Assembly: GCA_965208015.1 (NCBI GenBank)
Contig: OZ242309.1
Coordinates: forward strand, 744,001 to 808,000
Reading direction: 5' to 3'
DNA from: Bin87 sp965208015
Lineage (GTDB): Bacteria; Chloroflexota; Dehalococcoidia; Lucifugimonadales; UBA3495
DNA length: 64,000 bases
Part shown: in pieces, positions 8,819-17,815 of the stretch
Position numbering within the stretch: the first letter of the stretch is position 1
How the letters are laid out: every line of letters begins with the position of its first letter
The notes under the pieces: generated by a model
The model's database searches: none
Told to the model about the DNA's origin: nothing
What the model saw: only the letters and a program-made list of their open reading frames with translations
Translations under genes and position numbers: made by a program

Positions 8819-9805
8819 ATGGCCGCCAACGTTCAATTGGGTTGCCTTCTGCCCACGCGCGGCCTCCTGTTGGCGGACCGCAAACCGACGGACGCAGAAA
8901 CCGTTCTCCGCTTGGCGACATGGGCCGAAGAGGCCGGGATGGATTCCGTGTGGGTCGGGGACAGCCTTACCGCAAAGCCTCGGCTGGAAGCCATGACTAC
9001 CCTGGCGGCCATCGCCGCCCGCACCAGCCGAGTGCGCCTCGGGACGGCGGTAATGCTCATGGCCCTGCGTCATCCCGTTCTGTTAGCCCAGATGATGGGC
9101 ACCGTAGATCTCATCTCAGGTGGACGGTTGCAACTCGGCGTTGGAGTCGGCGGCGCGTTCAACGGGATGCAGCAGGCGGAATGGCGGAACGCTGACGTCC
9201 CGCAGCGTACCCGCGCCGGTCGCCTTGAGGAAATGCTCGAGGTGGTCAAGGGCCTGGGAACAGGCAAGCCTTTCTCCTACGAAGGCCGTCATTTCCAGAT
9301 GGATGACGTCATCATGGAACCCACACCCGTTCAACCTGATGGTGTTCCCGTGTATCTGGGCGTCCACTGGCACGGGCGCGGCGACGGACAGGGGGCGCAG
9401 CGCGAACGACAGGCCCGTCGCGCCGCCCGCCTCGCCGATGGGGCCATCTCCATTTCAGCTACCCCTGAAGAACTTGTCGACCTCAGAGACACTGTGCGCG
9501 GCTATTGCGCTGAGTACGAACGGGATCCCGATGCACTGTCAACCGTAATGTATCTCACCGTCAACCTCGATGAAGACGTGGCCAGGGCGGAAGCGGAGGC
9601 CGAGGACTGGCTGCTGGGTTACTACGGCGCAAATATCTGGGGTGATCGTTGGGGACCCTTCGGTGACGCCGAGCGCGTGCGGGAGCGCATCCACGCCTAT
9701 GCGGAGGCCGGCGCAGACCAGGTAATCGTGCGCTTCGCCACCTACCACCAGGAAGAGCAGATGCAGGTGTTCCTGGAGCAGGTCGCGCCCGACTTCCGCC
9801 ACTGA
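8819..9805 (+). CDS. LLM-class oxidoreductase, probably F420-dependent
   Basis: A 328-residue protein of the luciferase-like monooxygenase superfamily, a TIM-barrel family using FMN or F420. The ATWAEEAGMDSVWVGDS segment (about 34-50), LGTAVMLMALRHPVLLAQ (about 78-95) and SGGRLQLGVGVG (about 105-116) are typical. It starts three bases after cofC and is clearly in the F420 operon, which makes F420 the more likely cofactor, though the sequence alone cannot exclude FMN. The substrate is unknown. A second LLM protein is at 47823. Confidence 0.88.
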   Translation: MAANVQLGCLLPTRGLLLADRKPTDAETVLRLATWAEEAGMDSVWVGDSLTAKPRLEAMTTLAAIAARTSRVRLGTAVMLMALRHPVLLAQMMGTVDLISGGRLQLGVGVGGAFNGMQQAEWRNADVPQRTRAGRLEEMLEVVKGLGTGKPFSYEGRHFQMDDVIMEPTPVQPDGVPVYLGVHWHGRGDGQGAQRERQARRAARLADGAISISATPEELVDLRDTVRGYCAEYERDPDALSTVMYLTVNLDEDVARAEAEAEDWLLGYYGANIWGDRWGPFGDAERVRERIHAYAEAGADQVIVRFATYHQEEQMQVFLEQVAPDFRH

Positions 9806-9855
9806 CAACGCGCGATCCGCGCTCCCTGGTATTTCCGATGTGACGAGGTAACTCC

Positions 9856-10629
9856 GTGTTTCCGATTGATTTGGCTGGCCGCAATGCGGTCATTTTTGGT
9901 GTCGCCAACGACCGTAGCATCGCGTGGGCCATTGCCCGCACTCTCGCCAGCGCCGGCGCGCGCATCGCTCTGACCTACCAGAATGAACGTTTGCAGAGCC
10001 GGGTCGCCCGCCTGGCAGAGACGCTGGACGATCCGGTCCTCGTACAGTGCGACGCTTCTGACGACGGCCAGATCCAGTCGGTGTTTGATGCCATCGGTGA
10101 CCGGATGGGCTCATTGTCCATCCTCGTGCACAGCATCGCCTTCGCTAACCGGGATGACCTCGCCGGCCGTCTCGCTGACACTGGTCGCGATGGCTTTCGC
10201 ACGGCCCTGGAGATCAGCGCTTTCACCCTGCTGCCCATGGTTCGGCACGCGGCGCCGCTGATGAACGACGGCGGCAGCGTCATCGCGATGACCTTCCACG
10301 CGTCTAGCCGGGTTTATCCAGGCTACAACGTCATGGGCACTGCCAAAGCCGCCCTGGAGCACGAAGTCCGCCAACTGGCCTACGAATATGGGGGCGACAA
10401 CATCAGGGTCAACGCCATATCAGCTGGCCCCGTGGACACGCTGGCCGCCAGAGGAATCAGCGGTTTCCTGGATATGCGTCGCGCCCACGCCGAGAAGGCT
10501 CCCCTGGGACGCAACATCACCGCCGACGAGGTGGCGCAGACGGCGCTGTTTCTTTGCAGTGACCTGTCCAGCGGGGTAACCGGAACCGTTCTTCCGGTGG
10601 ACGCTGGCTACCACATCATGGCAGTCTGA
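9856..10629 (+). CDS. fabI: Enoyl-ACP reductase-like SDR (FabI family)
   Basis: A 257-residue short-chain dehydrogenase closest to FabI, the NADH-dependent enoyl-ACP reductase of fatty acid synthesis. The N-terminal GVANDRSIAWAIA is the FabI form of the nucleotide loop, and Y157-x6-K164 (YNVMGTAK) matches the FabI catalytic pair. The residue ten positions before Tyr157, a tyrosine in Escherichia coli FabI (Tyr146), is Phe147 here. Start is GTG at 9856 with a GAGGT ribosome site. It lies 50 bases after the LLM gene, possibly in the same transcript, and converges on the TPR gene with an 11-base gap. A related oxidoreductase role cannot be excluded. Confidence 0.82.
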   Translation: MFPIDLAGRNAVIFGVANDRSIAWAIARTLASAGARIALTYQNERLQSRVARLAETLDDPVLVQCDASDDGQIQSVFDAIGDRMGSLSILVHSIAFANRDDLAGRLADTGRDGFRTALEISAFTLLPMVRHAAPLMNDGGSVIAMTFHASSRVYPGYNVMGTAKAALEHEVRQLAYEYGGDNIRVNAISAGPVDTLAARGISGFLDMRRAHAEKAPLGRNITADEVAQTALFLCSDLSSGVTGTVLPVDAGYHIMAV

Positions 10630-10640
10630 ACGCTGGAGAC

Positions 10641-11408
10641 TTAGATCGCTTCCAGTTGCTGCCGGTCAGCTGCGGCTTTCTCGCTGAGACCCAGTTCCGT
10701 ATAGGCGCGGGCGCGGTTCGCCCAAGCTTCCCGGTAACGGGGATCCAGGGCGATGGCCTTGGTAAACTGGTCCACTGCCTCGCGGACCCTTCCCTGGTTG
10801 AACATAGACAGGCCGAGTTCGGTCATGCCGGCTGCGGTCAAGGGTCGCGTGATGGTCAACGGCGCCACCGAAAATGCCGGGGCAGGTTCAGGTTCTGGCT
10901 GCGCCGCCGCAGTTTCGTCCACCCGCTGCGACGCCATGGCCGGTTCCGCAACCGGCTGAGGCACGGTTACGTCGGAGGCAGGGGCATTTGGGTCAACGCT
11001 TTCCGCGGTCCCCGGACTCGGCGTCATGGTCTGGGCAGTTGCCGGGTCGGACACCTCGGTGGGCGAGGCGGCAGCGTCAGTAGCCGCGTAGGGGCGGGTC
11101 AGTTCCCAGCCGCAGTTAGTGCAGAAGGTCGGGCCCGCCTCGTGGGAGTGCTGGCAGCGGGGGCACGGGGTCATCCCCTCTTGTCCCCCATCGGTGGCGA
11201 CCGAACGACGCCCCGGCATGAATACCAACGCCAGCATGGGCAGCATGCAAAGCACGGTTATCCATTCTGGGAAAATGTCGAGCAGGCCCACCGCCGGAAT
11301 GGCCGCTACGCCACCCCAAACCAGAGCGTTGCGCCCTTTGTTCCGCGCGAGCCTGGCGGTCCAGAGCACCACAAACAGCAGGGACAGGATTTGGAGGATT
11401 ATGCTCAT
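10641..11408 (-). CDS. Membrane-anchored zinc-ribbon and TPR protein
   Basis: A 255-residue protein with three visible parts. Residues about 1-70 hold two or three hydrophobic segments, so the N-terminus is membrane-embedded. A zinc ribbon follows (CPRCQHSHEAGPTFCTNCG, about 80-98). A long Ala/Pro/Thr/Glu-rich linker leads to a C-terminal TPR pair (about 193-255), which normally binds proteins. I chose the ATG at 11408 because the longer frame upstream adds a polar leader before the first hydrophobic segment. Role unknown; a scaffold at the membrane is plausible. It converges on the FabI-like gene. Confidence 0.72.
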   Translation of the reverse strand: MSIILQILSLLFVVLWTARLARNKGRNALVWGGVAAIPAVGLLDIFPEWITVLCMLPMLALVFMPGRRSVATDGGQEGMTPCPRCQHSHEAGPTFCTNCGWELTRPYAATDAAASPTEVSDPATAQTMTPSPGTAESVDPNAPASDVTVPQPVAEPAMASQRVDETAAAQPEPEPAPAFSVAPLTITRPLTAAGMTELGLSMFNQGRVREAVDQFTKAIALDPRYREAWANRARAYTELGLSEKAAADRQQLEAI

Positions 11409-11515
11409 CAGCACCCGTAAAAGGGATGGTTGCGTCCATATTATAACGGGATTGCAGTGTTGGCGGCAAACCAGAACGCGCACAGCATGACGCAGCCCTG
11501 GCAGCGCATTTCAAA

Positions 11516-11545
11516 TTGACAGTTTCACCTGCGCGATGCTATCGT
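11516..11545 (+). promoter_or_regulatory. Candidate promoter of the FBP aldolase/phosphatase gene
   Basis: TTGACA at 11516-11521 and TATCGT at 11540-11545 lie 18 bases apart, with a leader of about 80 bases before the ATG at 11631. The -35 matches consensus. Confidence 0.5.
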
Positions 11546-11630
11546 GCAAGCGCAATTTTCCGCACTCAAACGGTATTATTTGGCGCCGGCTGCAGTTCCC
11601 GGTCGCCCTCGCGTGGGAGGGAAAACTCAC

Positions 11631-12809
11631 ATGGATTTGACCATTTCTGTGCTCAAGGCGGACGTCGGTTCGATTGGTGGTCACACCAAACCGTCGGATC
11701 GCATGATGGACGCAGTGCGTTCGGCCGCAGATCGAGCCATCCGCGACGGCCTGCTCATCGATGCTTATGTCGGCCACACCGGCGACGATATCTGCATCAC
11801 CAGTACGCACACCCGGGGCGACAACGATGATGCGGTCCACCAGTTTGCCTGGAACTCGTTCCTGGAAGCCACTGAAATCGCTCGCCAGTACGGGCTGTAT
11901 GGCGCCGGCCAGGATCTTCTCGTTGACGCTCCATCCGGCAACATTCGAGGCGCCGGTCCCGCTGTTGCGGAGATAACCTTCGATCACGATCCGATCAAGA
12001 CCAACCCTATTCGACCGGCCGAGTCTTTCTTCGTTCTTGCCGCCGACAAGTGCGGCCCGGGCGCGTACAACCTCCCGACATTCCTGGGTTTCGCCGACCC
12101 CATGTACTGTGCCGGCCTGATGCTTCCCCGCTTGGGCGATGGCTTTACCTTCAACATCATCGACATGGACAACACCGACGGCGACAGCATCATCTCGCTG
12201 AACGCCCCCGAGGACTACTACCGAATCACGGTCCTCCTTCGCGACAACGAGCGTTTCGCCATTGAGAGCGTAACTTCCCGGTATTCGGGCCAGACCGCTG
12301 CGGCCATCTCGGCGACGCGGCTGCACAACATCGCCGGCAGCTACACCGGCAAGGACGACCCGGTCGCCGTGGTGCGCAACCAGGGCATCTTCCCCGCTCC
12401 CGAGGAGCTGATCTCACCATACACCAAGGCCCACTACATCGGCGGAGACGCGCGCGGCTCTCACGTCATGCCTCTGATGCCGGTGCCCATAAACACAGCC
12501 GTAACGGGCATGTATTGCCTGCCGCTGGTTTCGTGCGTGGGCTTCAGCATCAATCCGGAGGGTAAGTTCTCCGAGTCCTCCACGGACTTCTTCGACAACC
12601 CGGCTTGGGACTACACCCGTCAATTGGCCCAGGAGAAGGGCATCGCGATGCGCTCCCAGGGGTGGTCTGGCGCGGCCATGCTCCCCTACGGCGAGTTGGA
12701 ATACTCGGGTTTCCGCCAGAGCATTGGCGACTTGGTGGCCCGGTTTGCAATCCGCACCAACGGGCACCAGCCGGCTGCTCAGCCCGTGGCTTCGGGCGAC
12801 GACGATTAG
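11631..12809 (+). CDS. fbp: Fructose-1,6-bisphosphate aldolase/phosphatase
   Basis: This archaeal-type bifunctional gluconeogenic enzyme converts triose phosphates to fructose 6-phosphate through FBP. The 392-residue protein carries VLKADVGSIGGH near the N-terminus, YVGHTGDDI (46-54), AADKCGPGAYNLP (138-149) and SYTGKDDPV (237-245). From memory of the archaeal structures, the aldolase Tyr and Schiff-base Lys lie in the last motif; here they would be Tyr238 and Lys241, both present, so both activities look intact. The ATG at 11631 has GGGAGGG upstream, and the product length fits the family. It is a single gene with its own promoter and an 11-bp hairpin downstream. Confidence 0.92.
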   Translation: MDLTISVLKADVGSIGGHTKPSDRMMDAVRSAADRAIRDGLLIDAYVGHTGDDICITSTHTRGDNDDAVHQFAWNSFLEATEIARQYGLYGAGQDLLVDAPSGNIRGAGPAVAEITFDHDPIKTNPIRPAESFFVLAADKCGPGAYNLPTFLGFADPMYCAGLMLPRLGDGFTFNIIDMDNTDGDSIISLNAPEDYYRITVLLRDNERFAIESVTSRYSGQTAAAISATRLHNIAGSYTGKDDPVAVVRNQGIFPAPEELISPYTKAHYIGGDARGSHVMPLMPVPINTAVTGMYCLPLVSCVGFSINPEGKFSESSTDFFDNPAWDYTRQLAQEKGIAMRSQGWSGAAMLPYGELEYSGFRQSIGDLVARFAIRTNGHQPAAQPVASGDDD

Positions 12810-12835
12810 CCGAGTCGGTACACATCGCCAATGTT

Positions 12836-12861
12836 CAGGGGCGGGTTTACACCCGCCCCTG
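12836..12861. terminator. GC-rich hairpin between convergent genes
   Basis: An 11-bp perfect stem (arms 12836-12846 and 12851-12861) with a TTAC loop lies between the convergent fbp and aminotransferase genes. There is no T-tract on either side, so it may act as a bidirectional terminator or RNA-stabilising end rather than a classic intrinsic terminator. Confidence 0.55.
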
Positions 12862-12903
12862 ATTAGTTGAATGCCTCTCGGCGGTGTGGGACGACGGAGC
12901 GTG

Positions 12904-14091
12904 TCAGCCAGCGAATATCCCGTTGCGCTCGAATATCGCCGCCAGTTCCGCGATGCCGTCGGACACGGTTTGCGCTGTCGGATGGCCAAAGCACAGCCGC
13001 ATCATATTCGCGCCATTCCCTTCGGGAGAGAACATCGTGCCGTTGTAGTAACCGACGCCCTCGCTGAATGACTGCTCCTGGAAGCTCGCCAAGTTCGTCC
13101 CCTCTGGCATCGTCACCCACAGGTAGAGGCCGCCCTCGGGCTTGGACCAGGTGGCCCGGTTGCCGAAGTGCTCCCCCAGCGCTGCCAGCATCGCGTCCCG
13201 CTTGACCCGCAGGGCCTGGTTTTCATCGTCGATGTGATCGTACATGTGGTTGCGCAGGTACTCTTCAATTGCCAAAGCGGCGAACTGATTCACCCCACCG
13301 GATTTGAAGCTGAGTGCCCGTTCCCGCACCACCTCAGGCGCAACCAGGTAGCCCATGCGCACGCCGGGAGCGATGATCTTGGACATAGACCCCACGTACA
13401 GGACGCTCCCGCTGTCGTCCATGCTGCTGATGGACGTCACATCCTCGCCCTCGAACCGGAGGTCGACATAACAGTCATCTTCCAGAATTGGAACTCCGTG
13501 GCTCTGGCAAACTTCCAGCATGCGCTGGCGCCGTTCCAGGGTGGTGGTCCAACCTAGGGGGTTCTGGAAGGTGGGTATGGTGTACAGGAATTTGACCCGG
13601 CGGCCCGCCGCGTGCTGTGCCCGGATAGTCTCGTCCAGCGCCTCCGGGATGATCCCATCGTCGTCGCACTTGACGCCGACCACGTTCGCACTCCACAGAC
13701 GCATCTGCCTCATCGTCCCGAGATAGACGTACTCCTCGGTGAGCAGTACGTCGCCGGGGTCGGTCATCGCCTGGATCAGCATGTTGATGGCTTCGCCCGA
13801 GCCCGAGGTCAGCACGATGTCGTCCGCCGTGACCTCCATCTGGCGGTCCCGACGCAGCTTGTCGGCCACCAGCTCGCGCAGCGGCGGATAACCGGCCGCT
13901 ACCGGATAGTAGGCCAGGTCTCGCCCTTCCCGTTCCAGTGCCGTGCTCAGGGCCTCGACGAGACCCGTAAGCGGCAGCGTATCCGGATCCGGGTAGGCGA
14001 CGGCGAAGTCGTACCTGGCGTGTCGGTTCGCGCCGCGCGTGGTGATCGGGGCCCGTTCGGCGAAAAGCCCTTCGTAGTTGAACTCGCTCAT
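12904..14091 (-). CDS. PLP-dependent aminotransferase, class I/II (2-aminoadipate/LysN-like)
   Basis: A 395-residue fold-type I aminotransferase. Lys238 in GSMSKIIAPGVRMGYL is the PLP lysine; upstream lie SGSGEAINML (phosphate-binding, 96-105), TIPTFQNPLG (171-180) and EDDCYVDLRF (204-213). The segment order matches the 2-aminoadipate/valine-pyruvate type aminotransferases related to the MocR catalytic domain, without an HTH domain. The amino donor and acceptor cannot be read from the sequence. The gene starts with ATG and runs in the same direction as aspS, 73 bases downstream of its stop, so the two may be co-transcribed. Confidence 0.88.
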   Translation of the reverse strand: MSEFNYEGLFAERAPITTRGANRHARYDFAVAYPDPDTLPLTGLVEALSTALEREGRDLAYYPVAAGYPPLRELVADKLRRDRQMEVTADDIVLTSGSGEAINMLIQAMTDPGDVLLTEEYVYLGTMRQMRLWSANVVGVKCDDDGIIPEALDETIRAQHAAGRRVKFLYTIPTFQNPLGWTTTLERRQRMLEVCQSHGVPILEDDCYVDLRFEGEDVTSISSMDDSGSVLYVGSMSKIIAPGVRMGYLVAPEVVRERALSFKSGGVNQFAALAIEEYLRNHMYDHIDDENQALRVKRDAMLAALGEHFGNRATWSKPEGGLYLWVTMPEGTNLASFQEQSFSEGVGYYNGTMFSPEGNGANMMRLCFGHPTAQTVSDGIAELAAIFERNGIFAG

Positions 14092-14164
14092 TGGCTGTCC
14101 TCCCTTACGGACGGTAGGGTCGTTGGGCTGGGAATTGATCCGCTTGAGATCTGTCCTGCGGGCA

Positions 14165-15955
14165 CTATTCTACGATTCGGATCGCCAGGTCGCGCAGCTG
14201 CCCGGCGTCGACTTCTGAGGGGGCGCCGAACAGAAGGTCCGACCCACTCTGGGTCTTGGGGAACGCGATAACCTCGCGCAGCGAGTCCGCACCTGCCAGT
14301 ATCGCCACCAGTCGGTCGATACCCGGGGCAATGCCGCCATGAGGCGGGGCGCCGTAGTCGAACGCCTCCAGGATGTGCCCGAACCGCTCGGTGATCTGCT
14401 CAGCCGAGTAGCCTAGGATGCTGAACACTTTTTCCTGGAGATCACGGCGATGAATGCGGATGCTGCCGCTGGCCAACTCGGAGCCGTTGCATACGAGGTC
14501 GTAGGCCCGCGACGGGATGGACGCGAGATCATCGCCGTCGAGCATGGATTCGCACCCGGGCGCCGGAGCGGTGAAGGGATGGTGCGCCGAGTCCCAGCGG
14601 TTGGCGTCTTCGTCCCACTCGAACAGCGGAAAATCAGTCACGAATGCGAACGACAGCGTCGACGGGTCGGCCAATTCCATCTGCGCAGCCAAGTGGCTGC
14701 GCATCGCCGCCAGCCACTGGTTGGTCAGCCGGGCCGGGCCGGCCATCAGGACTATCAGGTCACCGCGTTGTGCGCCGGACCTGTCCGCCAGCCGGCGCAC
14801 CCACTCTACGGGTATGCGCAACCCTGGGGACAACAGCGCATCGTCACCGGTCAGGGTCTCAAGTGGACCACCGCCGATGAGCCTCACGTGGCTCATGCCG
14901 GCCGCGCCGAATTCCTTGGCCGTCTCTTCCATGCGGCGCATATCCGATCCGGTAAGGCCGCCTTGACCCGGCACGGCCATCGCCTTGATGATGCCGCCGC
15001 GGTCCAGGATGCCGTGAAAAACTCGGAACTCGGTCTCCGCCGCCAGGTCGCTGACGTCGGCCATTTCCAAGCCGTAGCGGAGGTCAGGTTTGTCGCTGCC
15101 AAATCTAGCCATCGCGTCGGCGTATGACAGGCGCTGGAACGGAGTCTTGACCTTGAACTGCGGTGTCAACTCACGGACCAACCCGGCGTACAAACCTTCA
15201 ATCAGGCCCAGCACGTCCTCCTCTTCGACGAAGCTCATCTCCAGGTCGAGCTGGGTGAACTCGGGCTGCCGGTCGGCGCGCAGGTCCTCATCCCTAAAGC
15301 ATCGGGCGATCTGGAAATACCTTTCCACGCCGCTGACCATCAACAACTGCTTCAACTGTTGCGGGGACTGAGGCAGGGCGTAGAAATTGCCCGGATGCGT
15401 CCTGCTGGGCACCAGGTAGTCGCGCGCACCCTCCGGCGTGCTCTTGATCAGGATCGGGGTTTCTATCTCCAGGAACCCATGGCCATCGAGGTAATCCCGG
15501 ATGTACTTCACTGCCTGGTGACGCAATCGCAGGTTGTCCTGCATCTTTGGCCGCCGGAGGTCCAGATAGCGGTATCGCAGCCGCAGGCTTTCGTCCGCGT
15601 CGACGTCATCCGTGATGTAGAAAGGCGGTGTGAGCGACTGGTTCAGCACCGTCAGCCCCTCTACCATAACCTCGATCTCGCCGGTGGGCAGCGCCGGATT
15701 TTCGGAACCTTCCGGCCGGAGCCGAACGGCGCCGGTGACTTCAATGCACCATTCCGAGCGCAGGCGTTCGGCGGTCTCGTAGTCCTCCGCCGGCAGATGC
15801 TCCGGATTCAGCACTACTTGCACGTACCCAGAGCGATCTCGCAGATCAATGAATATGATCCCGCCGTGATCCCGCCGTCGGCTTACCCAGCCGGACAGCG
15901 TCGTGGCGGTGCCATCGTGGGCGGCGCGCAACTCGCCGCAGTCTTGGGTTTTCAG
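14165..15955 (-). CDS. aspS: Aspartyl-tRNA synthetase, probable CTG start
   Basis: AspRS charges tRNA-Asp (and in some lineages tRNA-Asn). The product has the OB-fold anticodon domain with GWVSRRRDHGGIIFIDLRD, the class II core, a GAD insertion, and the C-terminal motif 3 region ending in HGGIAPGIDRLVAIL. A TTG at 15931 would start at RAAHDG and cut off the family N-terminus. The frame extends upstream through codons for LKTQDCGEL, which aligns with the usual family beginning, to a CTG at 15955 preceded by AGGAG at a spacing of eight bases. No in-frame ATG or GTG lies nearby upstream, so a CTG start is the best explanation. The product is then 596 residues. Confidence 0.88.
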   Translation of the reverse strand: MKTQDCGELRAAHDGTATTLSGWVSRRRDHGGIIFIDLRDRSGYVQVVLNPEHLPAEDYETAERLRSEWCIEVTGAVRLRPEGSENPALPTGEIEVMVEGLTVLNQSLTPPFYITDDVDADESLRLRYRYLDLRRPKMQDNLRLRHQAVKYIRDYLDGHGFLEIETPILIKSTPEGARDYLVPSRTHPGNFYALPQSPQQLKQLLMVSGVERYFQIARCFRDEDLRADRQPEFTQLDLEMSFVEEEDVLGLIEGLYAGLVRELTPQFKVKTPFQRLSYADAMARFGSDKPDLRYGLEMADVSDLAAETEFRVFHGILDRGGIIKAMAVPGQGGLTGSDMRRMEETAKEFGAAGMSHVRLIGGGPLETLTGDDALLSPGLRIPVEWVRRLADRSGAQRGDLIVLMAGPARLTNQWLAAMRSHLAAQMELADPSTLSFAFVTDFPLFEWDEDANRWDSAHHPFTAPAPGCESMLDGDDLASIPSRAYDLVCNGSELASGSIRIHRRDLQEKVFSILGYSAEQITERFGHILEAFDYGAPPHGGIAPGIDRLVAILAGADSLREVIAFPKTQSGSDLLFGAPSEVDAGQLRDLAIRIVE

Positions 15956-15997
15956 GGCGTCAACTCCTGGGAGAAATGTGATGCGTATGGGCCCTGT

Positions 15998-17815
15998 TCA
16001 GCCCAGCAGGTCGAGGACGTTCAAGAACGGGCTTTCCGTTACCGATCCGCCTTCCGCGACGGCCTTCGCCAGTTCCGCAGGCTCCGTGACCGGCGGGTAG
16101 CAGACCGTATCCAAACACACGTGGGCTTGGGCCGGCGCATTTTCCATAGCAGCAGGCGCCAGCTTGATAATCAGGTGCGGGTCGTTCAGCTGCATCGCGG
16201 CGGCCAGCATGGCGTCGGCGCTGGCAGTTCCCGGCGAGCCTTCTACCGTGACTTCCACCACTGGATGCAGGTATTGGTCCACCGCTACCGCGTAGTCTGC
16301 GGCCAGTTCGCCGTAATCGCGGTTGGCGTCGACGTACGCGCTGAGAGTGTGGCGGGCTGTCTGCCGGTACCGATCATCCAGAGTCGCGTGATGCAGTCGC
16401 ATCATTCCAACCGCGGCCTGTTTGTTTTCCGCCAGCGGCTTCTCGCGGGCGTGCAGATAGCCAAGCCGTTCCTGTCCTGATTCCACGTCCCAGAACCCGC
16501 CGTGCGCGCCGTCCAGGAACCTGTCCAGCAGCATTTGTGCCGCCCGTTCGGCTGCTGACAGGTACCGCTCCGACCCGCCGGGCAGGGCGTCGTATCCGTC
16601 CAATACGGCCAGCAGGAAGTTGGCCCAGTCGACGATCAGGTCCCCCTCGTCCTGAGGCAGCGCGCCGGAGGCGGCGTAGGCGTGTGGCAAGTTACCCTTT
16701 TCGGATGCGTCGACCAACCCGTCCAGGAGATCAGCTGCAGTTCCGGACAACTCCGGCCGTCCCAATTTCCATGCCGCGTCCAGCAACAACGAAACTGCCT
16801 GAGCAGTGACCGATGTGTAGCAGAGCGGGTCAACCGCCGGCGCTTCCAACTGCAAACGCTCCTGGGGCGATGCCGCGTAAAATTCAGAGTGCGAGCCCTG
16901 GCTTCCCCGCACGCCCTTCGCCGACGGATCGGACAGCGTACCGCAGATGTAGTTGACGGTCTCGCCGGCGACCTGTAGATAGTCGCCGCGTTCCAGGATG
17001 ATGCCCGCGTCCATGAGAACCCTGGCCAGCGATATATTGTCCTCGGCCATTTTTTCGTACTGCGCCTGCGTCCAGTCACTGCCGGTGGTGAAGCGGAAAA
17101 ACCCACCGTCGATCCGGTCGCGCAGATCGCCGCCGATGATCGCGTCGAGGCTTTTTTCGAGCATTACGCGGAAGAACGGTTCTCCGCTGGTGCGGAACCG
17201 GTGCAGCAGAAGGCGCAGCATGGGCGTCGACGGGAACTTGGGCTCCAGTCCAAATCCACCGTGGACGGCGTCGTAGGTTCCGGCGACACGGCGCGAGATG
17301 GCGTCTACCACGCCAGCGTCGGGGTCACGCCCGGCAGAAACGCGCCCGGCGTGTTCGCGGCGTTGGCGCAGGATATCGTTGCCCTGCTCGTAGAGTTCAG
17401 GCTTGCGTTCCGCATAGGCCCGACGCACTTCGTCCAGCATGGCCAGGAGCTGGTCCGGCGGTAGGTAGGTCGCTCCTGCTATGAAGCCGCCGTGTGGAGT
17501 CAGGAAAGAGGTGGTCGGCCAGCCGCCCACGTTGTAGCGGGCGTTGACGTCCGGACGGTGGTCGGTGTCAACGCGCACGGGCGTGAAGTGAGTGTTGATG
17601 AATTCGATGACGTCAGGGTCCGTGTAAGCGCCGGAATCCATCTCGTGGCACCAGTAGCACCACACCGCGTTGATCGAAAGCAGGATGGGTCGGTCGTTGT
17701 CCTGGGCGAAATCAAAGGCCGCGCGACCCCATGGCCGCCAGGCGACAGCTCCTGCCGATACGGCCGCCGCAAGTTCACCGGATATCGTGCTCAACGCCCC
17801 TGTCCTCGCTTCCAA
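15998..17815 (-). CDS. Thioredoxin-domain protein of the YyaL/SPATA20 (DUF255) family
   Basis: A 605-residue two-part protein: an N-terminal thioredoxin-like domain with C53-x2-C56 (AVWCYWCHEMD) and a long alpha/alpha-barrel region resembling N-acylglucosamine epimerase folds. Family members are usually near 680 residues, so this one is somewhat short. The start is TTG at 17815, with a weak ribosome site, and could be wrong by a few codons. It ends 42 bases before the CTG proposed for aspS on the same strand. The biochemical role of the family is not established. The gap 17816-17998 shows only a TATGAT-like -10 on the minus strand. Confidence 0.88.
   Translation of the reverse strand: MEARTGALSTISGELAAAVSAGAVAWRPWGRAAFDFAQDNDRPILLSINAVWCYWCHEMDSGAYTDPDVIEFINTHFTPVRVDTDHRPDVNARYNVGGWPTTSFLTPHGGFIAGATYLPPDQLLAMLDEVRRAYAERKPELYEQGNDILRQRREHAGRVSAGRDPDAGVVDAISRRVAGTYDAVHGGFGLEPKFPSTPMLRLLLHRFRTSGEPFFRVMLEKSLDAIIGGDLRDRIDGGFFRFTTGSDWTQAQYEKMAEDNISLARVLMDAGIILERGDYLQVAGETVNYICGTLSDPSAKGVRGSQGSHSEFYAASPQERLQLEAPAVDPLCYTSVTAQAVSLLLDAAWKLGRPELSGTAADLLDGLVDASEKGNLPHAYAASGALPQDEGDLIVDWANFLLAVLDGYDALPGGSERYLSAAERAAQMLLDRFLDGAHGGFWDVESGQERLGYLHAREKPLAENKQAAVGMMRLHHATLDDRYRQTARHTLSAYVDANRDYGELAADYAVAVDQYLHPVVEVTVEGSPGTASADAMLAAAMQLNDPHLIIKLAPAAMENAPAQAHVCLDTVCYPPVTEPAELAKAVAEGGSVTESPFLNVLDLLG

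Noticed and set aside
12255..12275. Apparent loss of the aldolase lysine in the FBP enzyme (segment RFAIES)
   Set aside because: I first aligned this to the catalytic site, but counting residues against the archaeal enzymes puts the Tyr and Lys in the later SYTGKDDPV motif, where both are present.
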